Shown here one piece after another: positions 27,752 to 37,210 of a DNA stretch of 64,000 nucleotides (positions within the stretch are counted from its first letter, which is position 1; every line of letters starts with the position of its first letter). Under the pieces are notes generated by a model. It was not told the origin of the DNA. It searched no databases and saw only the letters and a program-made list of their open reading frames with translations. Source of the stretch: Aneurinibacillus sp. Ricciae_BoGa-3 (lineage in GTDB: Bacteria; Bacillota; Bacilli; Aneurinibacillales; Aneurinibacillaceae). Position numbers and translations under genes: made by a program. The DNA lies in the NCBI RefSeq assembly GCF_028421645.1, contig NZ_CP116887.1:4585501-4649500 (forward strand). Reading direction: 5' to 3'.

Positions 27752-28738
27752 TTATTCCACTTCTAACGTCCAATCCGCCAGATTGGCATCCCTCTTAATC
27801 CAGTTGCCGTCATCAAATGTCAGCGTAGTAAGCGCGACTGTCTGCGGATCCACCGAAATGGCTGACAGGTCGAATGCCTGGCTCGCAATGACGTCACCGT
27901 TTGCGTCTCTGAGCGTGAATGTCATATTCTCGCGGAAACTTACGGCCTCATCCGTTCCATTGCGCAGCATGAGTTCTACGGATAGCTCGTCCTGCTCAGA
28001 CACATGGATCCGCGTCGCGATGAAATTCACCTGATCCTCCGTCTGCTCTAAAATTTGCTGGAACTGCCTGTATACCTGCTGGTCCTCTTCTGAGATATGC
28101 TGGTTCCAGTTGAACTGAGGATTGGTCTCGAAGGGATCCGCTAGAGGCGTAGTGCTCCGCAACTCACCGTTCTGCATATGGAAGCCTACAAACCATGCTG
28201 ATAAATCGAGATTGAAAGAGATGATATCCTCATGGAAGAATTTAAACACATAAGGTATTCCCGTGCCCGCTTCCAGTTCGAAAGCATCCATATTAAATAT
28301 TTTTCGCGCCACTGCATTCTGGTTGCCATCGAGAATCACAAGCGGAATCAAGGTCAGGTGAACCATTTCTTCCGTGTTGTTGCGAATAAACGCCGTTACG
28401 TCAAGCGAAAAAGCAGTCTGCTCTATCTTGTAGCCATTAATGGCGAGGTGGCCGTCCGGAATTGGCGGCAAGTCTGAAAAGGCAAATTGCAGAACATAGC
28501 GCTGCTCGTTAGGAATGTCCTCACCCTCCGGAAATACAAGCCGTGTCTGCGGTTCAACCCACTCGGTCTCTTCGGTTTCTGTGTTCGCTACTTGATCTGC
28601 AGCCTGTTCCTGTTCAGGAACGAGCAGCTCTTCCGTACTTTCACTTGCCACATCCAGTTCTTGACTGGCTGTTTCCTGCTGTACTTGAGATGATGATTCC
28701 GCTTCGGCGGGAGAACGTCTTTTTTTGAAAAATGCCAT
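27752..28738 (-). CDS. SLAP-domain protein, accessory-Sec S-layer assembly type
   Basis: The 328-residue protein starts with a basic MAFFKKRR, a Glu/Gln-rich disordered stretch (to about residue 65), and two repeats that share the pattern FSDLPPIPDGHLAINGYKIE / FIRNNTEE and HVSEQDELSVELMLRNGTDE. This resembles SLAP domains of S-layer assembly proteins that work with SecA2 in Bacillus. No signal peptide, so it acts in the cytosol or at the inner face. It neighbours an SLH protein, which supports a link to S-layer export. The exact partner is not visible here. Confidence 0.65.
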   Translation of the reverse strand: MAFFKKRRSPAEAESSSQVQQETASQELDVASESTEELLVPEQEQAADQVANTETEETEWVEPQTRLVFPEGEDIPNEQRYVLQFAFSDLPPIPDGHLAINGYKIEQTAFSLDVTAFIRNNTEEMVHLTLIPLVILDGNQNAVARKIFNMDAFELEAGTGIPYVFKFFHEDIISFNLDLSAWFVGFHMQNGELRSTTPLADPFETNPQFNWNQHISEEDQQVYRQFQQILEQTEDQVNFIATRIHVSEQDELSVELMLRNGTDEAVSFRENMTFTLRDANGDVIASQAFDLSAISVDPQTVALTTLTFDDGNWIKRDANLADWTLEVE

Positions 28739-28894
28739 GCCATATCCTCCTTTTATCTAATGTTATTATAGCTTGTTTCAAGGAAGAATGAAGCATAACT
28801 TTATCGGATAATCTTGTCTGCGGCAGCTATGCAAAATATAACCAAAATAATTTTACCATTTACTGTATATATGCTATAATATGGTAAATAAGGG

Positions 28895-29416
28895 TTAAAT
28901 GGTTTCCTTGTACCCATACTTCTGGCGGAGTTTAACCAGGCAGCGCTGCTTTCTTTTCTTTAACCGCTCGTATGGGATCTCCATTATCCGGGCCACTTCA
29001 GGCAATGAAAAACCGTTTTTATAATGAAGGGTAAGAAATTGGGCCTCGTCTTGGGGCAGCCCCTCCAAATAGGACTGCCAGACAAGGTCTTCATCTAGTG
29101 GCTGCAGCGCATCATCCTCCACCTCATTCTCCCAGAGTTCCCTGCCTTCAACAGGGGCGGGGAGATAATGCCGTTCAAGCCAGCGTGCCTCATACCTGCG
29201 ATACCAATTGTGCAGCGCCCCCTGAACAGCCCTGAAAAGATAAGTCTGCAGGGAAGCACCGCGCGCCGGGTCGTAAGATGGCAGGCGCCGCCAGCAAGCA
29301 ATACGTGCGATTTGCATGGCTTCCTCTTGCAGAGGGCCTTTCGGAAACCGAGATGTCCATCTGTTCAAAAGAAATTCGTACTCGCTGAACCATTCTGTCC
29401 ATTGTTCTTGATCCAT
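28895..29416 (-). CDS. Sigma-70 family RNA polymerase sigma factor
   Basis: A 173-residue two-domain sigma factor. Region 2 is at about 10-75 (QEEAMQIARIACWRRLPSYD, then LQTYLFRAVQGALHNWYRR) and region 4 at about 120-170 (LPQDEAQFLTLHYKNGFSLP, then EVARIMEIPYERLKKRKQR). No anti-sigma gene is adjacent. GGCGGAG precedes the paired ATGs at 29416/29419. It lies downstream of the ComK-like gene on the same strand, and might belong to the same regulatory programme. The specific class (ECF-like or YlaC/SigH-like) is undecided. Confidence 0.85.
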   Translation of the reverse strand: MDQEQWTEWFSEYEFLLNRWTSRFPKGPLQEEAMQIARIACWRRLPSYDPARGASLQTYLFRAVQGALHNWYRRYEARWLERHYLPAPVEGRELWENEVEDDALQPLDEDLVWQSYLEGLPQDEAQFLTLHYKNGFSLPEVARIMEIPYERLKKRKQRCLVKLRQKYGYKETI

Positions 29417-29585
29417 CATGACTCCGCCTTAGAGGAAGCCGGCCTCCGTTATTTGCGCGCAGGACAAGCATACAGCGGAAGGATCAGGAGCGCTCACAGC
29501 CTATCTAAAGATAGCGCTTGTGCAGGAGTCAGTAAACAATCGTTAGCTGTTATGTAAATGACGGAAGACGGTAAAAGCGGAAGTC

Positions 29586-30101
29586 TTAGCGGACATGATG
29601 CAGACTTGAAGCAGAGGCAGAGAAACGGTTGTTTTTATAGTATGACAGGATGTGTTCACCCCATGTAAGCTGTCGGCGAATGATCGGTTCTTTGCAGGGA
29701 ATCACAAGGGAGTGGGAATCTGCGAGGACAAGTTGGCAGCTATGCAGCAGCTGCATGTGGTAATTCTTGATGGAAGAGAGGCGGACGCCAGCGTTTCGAT
29801 GAGCTTTACTGTACGATGTGCCGAAAGGAAACTGCAGAATAACGAGATTCTCTTCCATAATGACCGGCACATGCTTGCGGTGCTGCAGCCAGCTTCGCGA
29901 TTGCTTGCGCAGAAGGTCGAGTGATAGCCATCTAGCTTTTGCAATTTCAAAGAGGAAACGGCTTGCACTGCATCGGGCGCCGTATATAGAACTGCCCAGT
30001 GCCACCTGCGTCACCTCGCCTACGTCTGTCTGCACCGGGCAGTAATAATGTCCGGTATCCCAGAATTCACGCGCCAATTGTTCAACATTTCTAAATTGCA
30101 T
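29586..30101 (-). CDS. comK: ComK-like competence transcription factor
   Basis: The 171-residue product from ATG 30101 (GGGGGAGGTAGT ribosome site) shows the ComK pattern: GSSIYGARCSASRF near residue 35, the HVPVIMEENLVILQFPFGT strand pair, VRLSSIKNY, and a SHSLVIPCKE segment. These correspond to B. subtilis GSSYAGRKAGTYEV, PPIMVDPSNQIFLFPT, VHVKEF and GKTMELPIS. ComK activates late competence genes including comF. The family call was made by eye and identity is low. The window also holds comFA, comFC, comFB and degU, which fits. Confidence 0.72.
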   Translation of the reverse strand: MQFRNVEQLAREFWDTGHYYCPVQTDVGEVTQVALGSSIYGARCSASRFLFEIAKARWLSLDLLRKQSRSWLQHRKHVPVIMEENLVILQFPFGTSYSKAHRNAGVRLSSIKNYHMQLLHSCQLVLADSHSLVIPCKEPIIRRQLTWGEHILSYYKNNRFSASASSLHHVR

Positions 30102-30230
30102 ACTACCTCCCCCTTTATGGTTAGACACAAAAACCTCCACATCTGTATTATAACCCAAACAATTACAATATTTTGAAAGAATTGACCGCATTTTCCCTTG
30201 TTGTTCTACAGGGTTTGACAGCAATTTTCG

Positions 30231-30272
30231 CCAAAAAAAGCCGCCCCCAGATCCAAGGGGCGGCTTATCATG
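30231..30272 (-). terminator. Terminator of the permease-BPL_N operon
   Basis: On the minus strand AAGCCGCCCC and GGGGCGGCTT pair and are followed by seven T. Confidence 0.9.
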
Positions 30273-30290
30273 TCACGATTTATTCTTATT

Positions 30291-31361
30291 TTAAGAGCAG
30301 AGTTCATAAATTCCGTTCATAATAAACAGATGTGTCACACTGTCTTTCCAGGCAGCAAGATTGGGCGTGCCGAACTCAGGGTGGAAAGAATATAACACGA
30401 GCTTTCCTTTGCCATAATGCGCTTCGATTGCAGCAGGTTTGTGTTTCATAAAGTTGGCAAACCGCTCTGCCGTTAAAGGGTTTGTCCAGGCAAGAGCATC
30501 CTTCGCACAGCTATTATTATGCATTTCCCATTTTGGAGGCTCTGCCCCTGAGAAAAGAAACTCTTCATAGGTGGCAATCACTTTTACGCCCTCGCCGAGG
30601 GTTTCAAATACAGGCCCTTCCCAGTAGATTACATCATGGGAACTTGCAGAGCCATAGGCAAGGCCATACGTATAAGGCGACCCAGACTCGCTTAGCCGAA
30701 TGCGCACAAAACCGGTTCCGGTGCGCCAGTAGTCTAAAGCGCTTGTATCCGTAGCCTCAACCGCATTCAACCACATTCTGGCTTCCGGTGTGCCCGGCTT
30801 AGCAGTTAGCGGCAGATACGCACCCGCACATGAACCCAGGTATTTTCCACCACTCTCCAGATAAGCGCGAATCGCGAGCATCCCTTTCTCTCCAAGCCCC
30901 GCGTAGTAGGATTCCCCGGCATCCGGCCCTCCTGGTACGATAAACAGATCGAACTCACTAAGCGCCCCATCCCGGATATCTTTATCAGTAACTTCCCGAT
31001 ATGGAAGATCATATAATTCACAGAATGCTTTATACGGATCAAAACAAAATGGAGCGGCGTTTAGCCCATTGTAGATGGCCATTTTTACCGGAAGGCGCAT
31101 CCTTCGCCAGGACGTGGAATCAACGGGAGCTTCCATTGACTCCGCATACACGTACTCAGGTACCTCATTCACATCCGCCAGCAGCGTTCCGGCAGGATAG
31201 GTGTGCCCTTCAGGAAAGGCAGAAGTGGCAAGCCTTACATCCCGCGTGCTCTGATAAATCGCTGTTCCTCTACGGATTTTCCGATTGATCCACGACAGCG
31301 TGCGGGGCAGGCTGGCCTGCCGGTTAATTACACCGAGCCGTTCTACAGAAATGAGCTTCAT
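30291..31361 (-). CDS. BPL_N / class I glutamine-amidotransferase-like protein
   Basis: Residues about 100-290 have the BPL_N (biotin-protein-ligase N-terminal, GATase1-like) fold: MAIYNGLNAAPFCFDPYKAF, DLFIVPGGPDAGE, and the nucleophile elbow GGKYLGSCAGAYLPL with a Cys. The C-terminal part returns to the fold (GKLVLYSFHPEFGTPNLAAW). Substrate unknown. ATG 31361 overlaps the permease stop by four bases (ATGA), with GGAGG upstream, so the two are strictly coupled. A hydrolase or amidotransferase acting on what the permease imports is an inference from that pairing. Confidence 0.8.
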   Translation of the reverse strand: MKLISVERLGVINRQASLPRTLSWINRKIRRGTAIYQSTRDVRLATSAFPEGHTYPAGTLLADVNEVPEYVYAESMEAPVDSTSWRRMRLPVKMAIYNGLNAAPFCFDPYKAFCELYDLPYREVTDKDIRDGALSEFDLFIVPGGPDAGESYYAGLGEKGMLAIRAYLESGGKYLGSCAGAYLPLTAKPGTPEARMWLNAVEATDTSALDYWRTGTGFVRIRLSESGSPYTYGLAYGSASSHDVIYWEGPVFETLGEGVKVIATYEEFLFSGAEPPKWEMHNNSCAKDALAWTNPLTAERFANFMKHKPAAIEAHYGKGKLVLYSFHPEFGTPNLAAWKDSVTHLFIMNGIYELCS

Positions 31362-32731
31362 TGCTGCTCCTCCAATTCTGCTATCTCCTGCTGATGGAAT
31401 TTGGAAACGGAGCTTCTTTTCATGGCACTATACAGAAAACCAAGTACGATCCAGCTTAACACGATATATGGGAAGTACTTATACGGCGCATCCGGTACCG
31501 GATAAACATTGGAATACAGGGCATAACCCAGCGCGAGAATGGACAAAATCGGTACAATAAGAAGCGGGCCTTTCCACGTTTTGATTCTGGTAAAGTAATA
31601 AATTCCACCCACCGTAGTAACCAGGTAGGCTAGTAGAAGCCCGAGTACGGCAATCGTTCCAAGGTAGCCGAATACCTCGATTCCCGAAAACGAAGACATC
31701 GCAAAAAGCAGAATAAAGGCAATAATCATCACCACGCTAAGCGCAATGTGTGGAGACTCAAATTTCGGGTGCAGTTTTCCTAAGCTTGCATGGAACAATC
31801 CATCCCTTCCCATGGAGAAAAGCAGGCGCGAACCCGTTGTGGCTGTGCCCAGCGCACTGGAAAACCCGGATAATGCCGCACCTAACATGATTGCTACCGC
31901 AAAGCCGTGGGATACATAAATGTTGGACAAGTCAGCTAACGGAGCCGAAGAACCAGCGAATGTTTTAATACCCGCTGCTGTCATACCAAACCCGATAGAC
32001 TGCGCATAGCTGACTATCAAGTAGAAAATACCGGTGAAGAAAACCGCCGACCCTATCGCCAGCGGGATGGCTTTCTTCGGATTCTGTGTTTCTTCCGCCA
32101 GGCTTGAAGCCCCTTCAAAACCGGCAAATGACAGGAAAGCAAACACACCCGCAAGCCCGATAGCTGACAGCTTTGTATCGCCTAATGTAAAAGGTTCCGC
32201 GGTTAAATGGTGGGCCGCTCCCCCTTTTGCGATAATCACAACGGCCAGTATGGCGATCAGAAGGATTGACAGCCCTTCGAAGATGAGCAGCACGCGCGCG
32301 CTAATCCGGACCTCTAAAAAGGCCAAAAACCAAATCAAAATTCCGCTAACGAGCGCAATGGGAAGCCATCCGACTTTAACCCCGAGCAACTCCAGAAAAC
32401 TTTGCATAAAGGCGCCTATTTCCGCTGTTGAAGCAGCCGTGAACAGCAAATAGGTCAGAAGCAGCGTCCATCCGGATAAAAAGCCTGTCCGCGCACACAG
32501 GGATGCACTGGTAAAAGCATAGACCGAGCCGCTGTGGGCGAAATGCCGGTTGAATTGAATAAACGTATAAGATACCAACCCGATTGTAATCATGGCCAGA
32601 AGAAAGGTAAGCGGAACTGCGTGTCCCACCGTACCCGCTGCAAGCGATCCATTCAGCGCCATCGCGGCCGTTGGAGCCATAATCGCTACAGATATGGCCA
32701 TGGCTTCTATGTACGTTAATTTTTTATTCAT
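31358..32731 (-). CDS. APC family amino acid permease
   Basis: A 457-residue membrane protein with about 12 helices. It has the APC glycine-rich first helix (SVAIMAPTAAMALNGSLAAG) and the FAFLSFAGFEGASSLAEETQNP motif typical of amino-acid/polyamine transporters. ATG 32731 (MNKKLTY) has AAGGTG upstream; the frame is open seven codons further. It is the first gene of a two-gene operon with the BPL_N protein. The transported compound cannot be deduced. Confidence 0.9.
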   Translation of the reverse strand: MNKKLTYIEAMAISVAIMAPTAAMALNGSLAAGTVGHAVPLTFLLAMITIGLVSYTFIQFNRHFAHSGSVYAFTSASLCARTGFLSGWTLLLTYLLFTAASTAEIGAFMQSFLELLGVKVGWLPIALVSGILIWFLAFLEVRISARVLLIFEGLSILLIAILAVVIIAKGGAAHHLTAEPFTLGDTKLSAIGLAGVFAFLSFAGFEGASSLAEETQNPKKAIPLAIGSAVFFTGIFYLIVSYAQSIGFGMTAAGIKTFAGSSAPLADLSNIYVSHGFAVAIMLGAALSGFSSALGTATTGSRLLFSMGRDGLFHASLGKLHPKFESPHIALSVVMIIAFILLFAMSSFSGIEVFGYLGTIAVLGLLLAYLVTTVGGIYYFTRIKTWKGPLLIVPILSILALGYALYSNVYPVPDAPYKYFPYIVLSWIVLGFLYSAMKRSSVSKFHQQEIAELEEQQ

Positions 32732-32766
32732 AACAACACCTTCTGTACTCATTTTATTGACTGCGC

Positions 32767-34530
32767 TTATTCAGTGGGCTCTTTCGCGATTGTAAACTTG
32801 CTAATTTGCTGCTGGAGCTCCTCGGCCTGCCTGGATAGAGAATCGGCAGAACTCGTGATCTCTTCCATCGACGCTAACTGTTGCTGGGTTGAGGCCGACA
32901 CATTCTGAACGCCATCGACTGCGGTAGTTGTAACATGAGCAATTCTTTCAACAGAGCTAACAATTTCGTCAATGCTTGACGACATTTTTTCGATAGCGCC
33001 GGAAGACTCGCTCACTTTACCTGAAACTTCATTTACCGAATGAAGGATTTGGCTGAACGTATCCCCAGCTTTATTTACGACCGTGATGCCGTGGGTTACC
33101 TCTTTCGTGCCCGCTTCCATGGTCTCGGTCACTTTGTAAATACCTTCCTGAATAGTGGTGATGTAGTCGTTGATCTTCTGCGCGGAAGCGGACGATTGCT
33201 CAGCAAGCTTGCGGACTTCATCGGCAACAACGGCAAAGCCACGGCCATGTTCCCCGGCCCTTGCTGCTTCAATCGCAGCATTAAGCGCCAATAGATTCGT
33301 CTGGCTGGAAATATCGGTAATGGCTTCCACAATCGTTCCTATATGCTGGGCATGTTCACCAAGCTCTTTAATCGATTCACCTGAGACATTTACCGTTGAA
33401 TAAATCGAATTCATCTGGCTGATCACCTGCTGGATGGATTCATCCCCGGAATGGGCAAGTCCCGTGGCATCGCTTGATTGGCCTAACACAGATTGCGACA
33501 GTACTTTTATGTGTTGAACGGTTGATGCGATTTCATGAATGGCTTCGCTCGTAGTCGCAGCACTGCTGGCCTGCTCCTCCGTCCCGGCAGCCAGTTCCTG
33601 CATCACGGTAGACACTTGTTCAGATGCTTTGGTTGACTGGTCTGCGCTGGCAGCCAGCTCTTCGGATGATGAAGCAAGATGCTCGGTAGTCAGGCTTACC
33701 TGCTGAATGGTGTCTCTGAGAGAACTCACCATCGTGTTAAAATTCTGAGAAAGCTGACCAAGTTCATCGTTAGATTTAACCGCCAGCTGCTGGGTTAAAT
33801 CCCCCTGGCTCATTCTTGCCATGCCTGCAAGCAAATCTTTCACAGGTTGCAGAAGCTTCCGGATACCAAACACTTGAATGATAATGCCAAGAATCAGAAA
33901 GACAGCAAAAGAAATCGCCAATATATAAATAAGATTCATTTCCTGTTTTTTAATTAATGAGGCATCGGAATCAGCGCCAAAAACAGCAACGAGATTATGG
34001 TTACTGTCAAAAATCGGCACCATAACCGTCATCCACGTGCCCACGCTATCCTGGTAAATTGGCGGTGTTGTGATCGCTTTTGTCTGGTTAATTTGGTTAT
34101 AAGCATTAACCATTTCTGGAGGCTGATCAAACAATTGGCCTGGTTTAAGCCCATCTTTCGATAGATTCTTATCCAGTGCAATCCATTTCGTTTTGTTTCC
34201 TTGATAAACTTCCGGATAGAAAATATATCCTAATGATACATTTGGATTATTCGCTGAGATTGCATTCAAGCGGCTTGTGATCTTCCGCTGGGCATCAGAA
34301 TTGGGATCAGGGTTATTTTTCGCGTCCAGTACTTCCTGGAGCGGTAAGGTAGTGGCCCAGAGATTAGCTACCCCCTTTGCCTGTTGCGTTAACGTGCTGG
34401 TAAGCGCATTGTTCAACACAAAAAAACTGACGATAGACATGACTAAGCCGGTCACTACCATGCTTGATATCGAAAAAATAAGATTCTTAGAGAAAAACGA
34501 CAGAGCGACTTTTTTCCTGAATAATGACAT
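32767..34530 (-). CDS. Methyl-accepting chemotaxis protein
   Basis: A 587-residue transmembrane chemoreceptor. Membrane helices lie at about 17-40 and 200-220 and enclose an extracellular sensor (Cache-like, with [10 protein letters not shown] and [10 protein letters not shown]). A HAMP linker follows (220-275), then a long coiled-coil signalling domain with the tip [20 protein letters not shown]. It transmits ligand occupancy to CheA. The ligand is unknown. It is a single-gene unit downstream of a 400-base gap. Confidence 0.95.
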   Translation of the reverse strand: MSLFRKKVALSFFSKNLIFSISSMVVTGLVMSIVSFFVLNNALTSTLTQQAKGVANLWATTLPLQEVLDAKNNPDPNSDAQRKITSRLNAISANNPNVSLGYIFYPEVYQGNKTKWIALDKNLSKDGLKPGQLFDQPPEMVNAYNQINQTKAITTPPIYQDSVGTWMTVMVPIFDSNHNLVAVFGADSDASLIKKQEMNLIYILAISFAVFLILGIIIQVFGIRKLLQPVKDLLAGMARMSQGDLTQQLAVKSNDELGQLSQNFNTMVSSLRDTIQQVSLTTEHLASSSEELAASADQSTKASEQVSTVMQELAAGTEEQASSAATTSEAIHEIASTVQHIKVLSQSVLGQSSDATGLAHSGDESIQQVISQMNSIYSTVNVSGESIKELGEHAQHIGTIVEAITDISSQTNLLALNAAIEAARAGEHGRGFAVVADEVRKLAEQSSASAQKINDYITTIQEGIYKVTETMEAGTKEVTHGITVVNKAGDTFSQILHSVNEVSGKVSESSGAIEKMSSSIDEIVSSVERIAHVTTTAVDGVQNVSASTQQQLASMEEITSSADSLSRQAEELQQQISKFTIAKEPTE

Positions 34531-34946
34531 GGATGATTCGTTCCTTTCGCAGCCATATAGCTTTTTTTACCTAAACAATATATACCATGTGGAAACGTTA
34601 AAAACAATCTGATTAGTTTAATTGTTACAGAATAAATCAAAGATCATGGGTACAATAACCTATTACATAAGCTGCAGTTCTCATACAACGAATTGTTCTT
34701 TTTGAAAGTCAGCGTACCCATTACATGCCCTTTTGAGCGTTCTTGTTGGTGTTTCTCGTGGCCAGACACTTAAAGATAATATCTACCAACTCCTAAATCA
34801 ATTAAAGGTCTTTGCTGAATCACCCGATAACATTTTTAAGAGCTTTACTCCTCTTTGCACTATGGAAATGGGTTTTTTATAGCAAAATGGTGAGGGGACT
34901 CTTTCATTCTGGAAGTAGTTTTTAACGCTAACTGGTGGAGGTTCGC
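34531..34946. other. Intergenic gap, no convincing gene
   Basis: The left part holds the divergent chemoreceptor's upstream region. Between about 34690 and 34880 a 59-codon plus-strand frame without start (SAYPLHALLSVLVGVSRGQT onward, ending MGFL) may be a remnant of an unknown gene. GGTGGAGG just before 34947 is the next gene's ribosome site. Confidence 0.4.
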
Positions 34947-37154
34947 ATGGAGAAACAGGAATTAGAAGAGAACATACAACAGTTGAGTGCCTTAATAAAT
35001 GAAATGCCAGATTTTGTTTGTTTTAAAGATGGAGAAGGACGTTGGCTGAAAACGAATCAATTCTCCGTTGAACTATTTGAACTCGAACACATTCCTTATG
35101 TAGGGAAAACAGATGCCGAACTGGCCACTTACTCCCCATTCTTTAAGGATGCCTTTCTATACTGTGAACAGTCTGATAAAAGGGCATGGGAATCCGGGGT
35201 CGTTTCGCGCTGTGAAGAGCAGATCCCCCAGGTTGACGGGACATCAAAAACATTTGATGTCATTCGGGTACCTCTTTTTTATCCGGACGGGCATCGCAAG
35301 GGCCTGATTGTTATTGGCCGGGATGTAACCGATCGTAAAATCGCCGAAGAACATATTAAACATTTGGCTTACCACGATGAACTGACAGGTCTGCCAAACC
35401 GGAGGTATCTGTATGAAGTGCTCGACAGGGAGCTATTGCAATCAAGTCCCGTGGCGATTCTATTTATGGATCTGGACCGGTTCAAAATTGTAAATGACTC
35501 CTTGGGACATTTAATTGGTGACCAATTGCTGCAAATGGTAGCCGAGCGCTTAGTGAACGGGATTGCCAAAGGAACAGCTTTTCACCATTCAGGTGATGAA
35601 TTTATCGTTGTCATACCCGAGACGAACCGGAAGGAATGCGAGCAAATAGCCCGGCAGATCATTGACCATTATAGTACACCCTTCAATTTGGACAGTAACG
35701 ACATCTTTATTTCACCCAGTATCGGTATTTGTATATCCGAGAATGTAGAAAATCGTATATCCGTACAAGAAATGATTAAGTTTGCTGATTTAGCCATGTA
35801 TGAGGCAAAGCGGGAAGGAAAAAACACCTTTCGATTTTATACAAAGGTTATTACATCCCAGGCGCAGGCAACACTGCAAATGGAAACTCACTTGCATAGA
35901 GCGCTGGAACGCAACGAATTTGTGCTTCATTATCAACCTCAGATTGACTTGCATTCAGGCAAAGTCTGCGGCTTAGAAGCCCTTATTCGTTGGAATCACC
36001 CTGAACTGGGATTTGTCTCACCGGGGGAATTTATCCCTTTAGCAGAGGAAACCGGGCTCATTGTTCCCATTGGTAAGTGGGTACTATACACCGCCTGCAA
36101 ACAGGTCAAAGAATGGCAGGACAAGGGTCTGCCTCCCCTGCGTGTTGCCGTTAACCTGTCCGCCCGTCAATTTTATCAAACGGATTTGGTTGAAATGGTG
36201 TGCAAGGTGCTGAAGGAAACGAAACTGGCTCCGGGGTATCTAGAATTAGAAATTACGGAGAGCATTACAATGGATGTGGGCCGCTCCATTAAGATTCTGA
36301 CCGATTTAAAAAGATTAGGCATCGAAATCAGCATCGACGACTTCGGCACAGGCTACAGCTCACTCGCTTACCTTAAAAAATTCCCGGTGGATAAGTTGAA
36401 GATCGATCAGTCGTTTGTCCGGGATTGTTTGAAAAACTCAAGTGATGCCACCATTGTGCAAACCATTATTTCCATGGCCAAAAATCTAAACCTTCGTGTC
36501 ATTGCTGAAGGGGTTGAAACGAAGGAACATTTACCTTTTCTTCAGCAGCATTTATGCCATGAAGCCCAGGGGTATCTCTTCTGCAAACCCGTATCCATTG
36601 ACGAACTCGAGCACAAGTTTGCCAAGGTGGAGACCATTCTTGCAAAGTGTGGCGTCCCCGAGGCCATAAACCAGCAGTTGTGGCTGGAGGAGGCCCTTAG
36701 GATGGCCCGGCAGGATCTTCACGACACCATACGTATGCAGCAGGGCATGACTTTTAAATTTAAAGAAAACAATGGCGCGTTTATTCATACACTTGGCGAC
36801 GGCGAATTGCTCTACCGCATGGGGCTATCTCCCGGAAAAATGGTTGGCAAAGAATTATTTGACTTTCTTCCCCCTGAAGAAGCGCAAAAAAAGTTAATGT
36901 ATTATAAACAAGCCTGGGCGGGACACTGCGTAAACTATGAAGGAAAACTCAACGGAGTTTATTATTTCGCCGCTCTGCGACCTATCATCAGGGCCGGGTG
37001 TGTGGTGGAAGTTATCGCCTCATGTGTAGACATTACGGAACGAAAACAAATGGAGGAAGAACTCGAGCAGAGTGAAATGAGATGGCGCCAAATCGTCAAA
37101 ATTGCTGCCCGCCGTTATCCTCGTACTGCAGAACGGAAAAATCCTTTACTATAG
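34947..37154 (+). CDS. PAS-GGDEF-EAL cyclic-di-GMP protein with truncated C-terminal PAS
   Basis: Residues about 10-130 form a PAS domain. The GGDEF domain at 140-300 has the active-site variant HSGDEF. The EAL domain at 310-560 has EALIRWNH, LEITES, IDDFGTGYSS and AEGVET. A second PAS lies at about 585-690. Both synthesis and breakdown of c-di-GMP look possible; SGDEF is often active. The last 16 residues are out of frame: one fewer A near 37102 would give KLLPAVILVLQNGKILYY, the start of a third PAS, which then runs into the terminator. The 3' end has thus been lost by indel and deletion. ATG 34947 is used. Confidence 0.92.
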   Translation: MEKQELEENIQQLSALINEMPDFVCFKDGEGRWLKTNQFSVELFELEHIPYVGKTDAELATYSPFFKDAFLYCEQSDKRAWESGVVSRCEEQIPQVDGTSKTFDVIRVPLFYPDGHRKGLIVIGRDVTDRKIAEEHIKHLAYHDELTGLPNRRYLYEVLDRELLQSSPVAILFMDLDRFKIVNDSLGHLIGDQLLQMVAERLVNGIAKGTAFHHSGDEFIVVIPETNRKECEQIARQIIDHYSTPFNLDSNDIFISPSIGICISENVENRISVQEMIKFADLAMYEAKREGKNTFRFYTKVITSQAQATLQMETHLHRALERNEFVLHYQPQIDLHSGKVCGLEALIRWNHPELGFVSPGEFIPLAEETGLIVPIGKWVLYTACKQVKEWQDKGLPPLRVAVNLSARQFYQTDLVEMVCKVLKETKLAPGYLELEITESITMDVGRSIKILTDLKRLGIEISIDDFGTGYSSLAYLKKFPVDKLKIDQSFVRDCLKNSSDATIVQTIISMAKNLNLRVIAEGVETKEHLPFLQQHLCHEAQGYLFCKPVSIDELEHKFAKVETILAKCGVPEAINQQLWLEEALRMARQDLHDTIRMQQGMTFKFKENNGAFIHTLGDGELLYRMGLSPGKMVGKELFDFLPPEEAQKKLMYYKQAWAGHCVNYEGKLNGVYYFAALRPIIRAGCVVEVIASCVDITERKQMEEELEQSEMRWRQIVKIAARRYPRTAERKNPLL

Positions 37155-37161
37155 AAGCTGC

Positions 37162-37190
37162 AAAGCCCTGATGATTCTCATCAGGGCTTT
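37162..37190. terminator. Bidirectional terminator
   Basis: AAAGCCCTGATGA and TCATCAGGGCTTT form a perfect 13-bp stem between the convergent GGDEF-EAL and histidine kinase genes. Confidence 0.85.
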
Positions 37191-37210
37191 CGGCTATATA
37201 TTTACCACGA

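Noticed and set aside
34690..34880. 59-codon plus-strand frame before the GGDEF-EAL gene
   Set aside because: It lacks a start codon, and no family could be recognised; listed only as a gap note.
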